Below are positions 4,533 through 5,408 of a stretch of DNA of 5,408 nucleotides, piece after piece. Position 1 is the stretch's first letter. Each line of letters opens with the position of its first letter. The translations under genes and the position numbers were made by a program. The notes below the pieces were generated by a model. The model saw only the letters and a list, made by a program, of their open reading frames with translations. It searched no databases and was not told the DNA's origin. Source of the stretch: Mollicutes bacterium (GTDB taxonomy: Bacteria; Bacillota_I; Bacilli_A; RF39; UBA660); assembly GCA_012841465.1 (NCBI GenBank), contig DUUS01000072.1, positions 1-5,408 on the forward strand, written 5' to 3'.

Positions 4533-5408
4533 TTATTTTGTTAATTCGTGTATTGCGGTTTGTAATTGGTTATCAGAATCATAACTTGGATCTTCGTAAT
4601 ATTCTTGTGAAAGTTTTACTTGGATATCTGGATTTATTCCAATCTCATCAATTGCATCTCCATTAGGTAGTAACCATTCTGCAGATGTATATTTTATCAT
4701 TGAGCCACCATCTACATCGCTTGTTTGTTGTACTTTACCTTTTCCAAAGGTTTTTTGACCGATTAAAGTACCACCATAGCTATATTTTATCGCTCCTGCT
4801 AGTACTTCAGAAGCTGATGCTGAGTTTTCATTTATTAAGACTGCTACTGGATAGGTTCTGTGTTCTTTTGTTTCATCCCTATATTTAGTTGTATTAGTTT
4901 TTGATTTTAGAGAATATATTACTTCTTTTTCTTCTAAAAACATCATTATAATATCTTTAGCACTCATTAAATATCCACCAGTATTATTTCTTACATCAAT
5001 TACTAGACTATCTATATTTTGTTTTTCTAATTCTTTTAACTTTTCTTTAAATTGATGTGCTACTGTTAGAGAAAATTTATCAATTGCTAGGTAACCAACA
5101 GTTTTATTATTTCTCATAAAGGTTTCAGAAAATACTGCAGGTACATATATATCTTTTCTTTCTAAATTAAATTCAAGTAATTCGTTATTTCTTAGTACTT
5201 CCATAATAACAGTCTTATCATTATTTCTTTTTATAATAGAAGTAGCATCATAGACAGTTTTTTCTTCTAAAGATTCACCATTAATAGAAATAATAACATC
5301 ATCTTTTAAAAGACCTGCTTTTGATGCTGGGGTATTATTAAGTACTCCTGTTATTAAAACTTTCCCATCATCATTTGTGGTTATTTCAATACCAATACCT
5401 TCATAGGT
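4533..5408 (-). CDS. ctpA: S41-family carboxyl-terminal processing protease, CtpA-type (partial, N-terminus off the right edge)
   Basis: 291 codons are visible and the frame runs unbroken to the last base of the window; the missing part should hold the signal or membrane anchor. Residue numbers here count from the first visible codon. Residues 1-80 are a PDZ domain (YEGIGIEI at 2-9, PASKAGLLKDDVI at 27-39), which binds substrate C-termini. The S41 core follows: GYLAIDKF (106-113), DVRNNTGGYL (138-147), the nucleophile cluster SASASE (196-201), and GQKTFGKGKVQ (217-227), whose K223 and Q227 match the Lys-Gln of the Ser-Lys-Gln active site. The tail has the usual LLPNGDAIDEIGINPD (246-261). The enzyme is expected to act outside the membrane, trimming or degrading secreted and envelope proteins. 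An internal ATG at 5204 is not the start, because coding sequence of the PDZ domain continues upstream of it. All catalytic residues are present and its terminator follows directly. Confidence 0.95.
   Translation of the reverse strand, partial: TYEGIGIEITTNDDGKVLITGVLNNTPASKAGLLKDDVIISINGESLEEKTVYDATSIIKRNNDKTVIMEVLRNNELLEFNLERKDIYVPAVFSETFMRNNKTVGYLAIDKFSLTVAHQFKEKLKELEKQNIDSLVIDVRNNTGGYLMSAKDIIMMFLEEKEVIYSLKSKTNTTKYRDETKEHRTYPVAVLINENSASASEVLAGAIKYSYGGTLIGQKTFGKGKVQQTSDVDGGSMIKYTSAEWLLPNGDAIDEIGINPDIQVKLSQEYYEDPSYDSDNQLQTAIHELTK

Noticed and set aside
4469..4888. Two short plus-strand open frames (4469-4666 and 4685-4888)
   Set aside because: Both are antisense to the S41 protease catalytic domain and have no initiation signals.
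4533..5204. S41 protease starting at ATG 5204
   Set aside because: The same frame continues upstream to the window edge and encodes the rest of the PDZ domain, so this ATG is internal.
1..5408. CRISPR array, tRNA or rRNA genes
   Set aside because: No regularly spaced direct repeats and no cloverleaf or rRNA-like stretches were seen.

Overview
The window is very AT-rich. It uses TAA and TAG stops, with a TGA only at the end of a broken reading frame, and every tryptophan codon I checked is TGG, so code 11 fits and a recoded TGA does not. Shine-Dalgarno sites, sigma-A-type promoters and the protein families point to a low-GC Firmicutes/Bacilli or Mollicutes-related bacterium. I cannot name a genus from the sequence.

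Layout. (1) Positions 1-1324, minus strand: two tandem genes joined by a TAATG stop/start overlap. They align to the EcfA1 and EcfA2 ATPases of energy-coupling-factor vitamin transporters but have lost key ATPase motifs. The first keeps only its P-loop, and the second has lost even that. The second runs off the left edge, in the direction where ecfT would be expected. (2) Positions 1344-1496: a divergent intergenic region with a probable promoter for the ecfA-like genes and two small inverted repeats. (3) Positions 1497-2895, plus strand: a type II toxin-antitoxin locus. A HigB/RelE-like toxin frame is interrupted by an in-frame TAA, yet its conserved C-terminus still reads on into the antitoxin start. 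It is followed by an intact HigA-type antitoxin fused to an ImmA/IrrE zinc-peptidase domain. (4) Positions 2964-3010: a strong hairpin that can terminate transcription from both sides. (5) Positions 3028-4251, minus strand: an AAA15/OLD-type ATPase resembling AbiLi-like phage-defence ATPases, with its own clear promoter and no RloB-type partner next to it. (6) Positions 4302-4500: non-coding sequence with several overlapping inverted repeats, possibly a structured RNA or a decayed element. (7) Positions 4501-5408, minus strand: terminator and C-terminal part of an S41 (CtpA-type) processing protease whose N-terminus is off the right edge.

The central part (about 1.4-4.3 kb) looks like a small accessory module of toxin-antitoxin plus defence-like ATPase. 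It lies between an ECF-type ATPase operon and a housekeeping protease. The most unusual points are the catalytically degenerate EcfA pair with preserved reading frames, the broken toxin beside an intact peptidase-fused antitoxin, and the structured intergenic segment.
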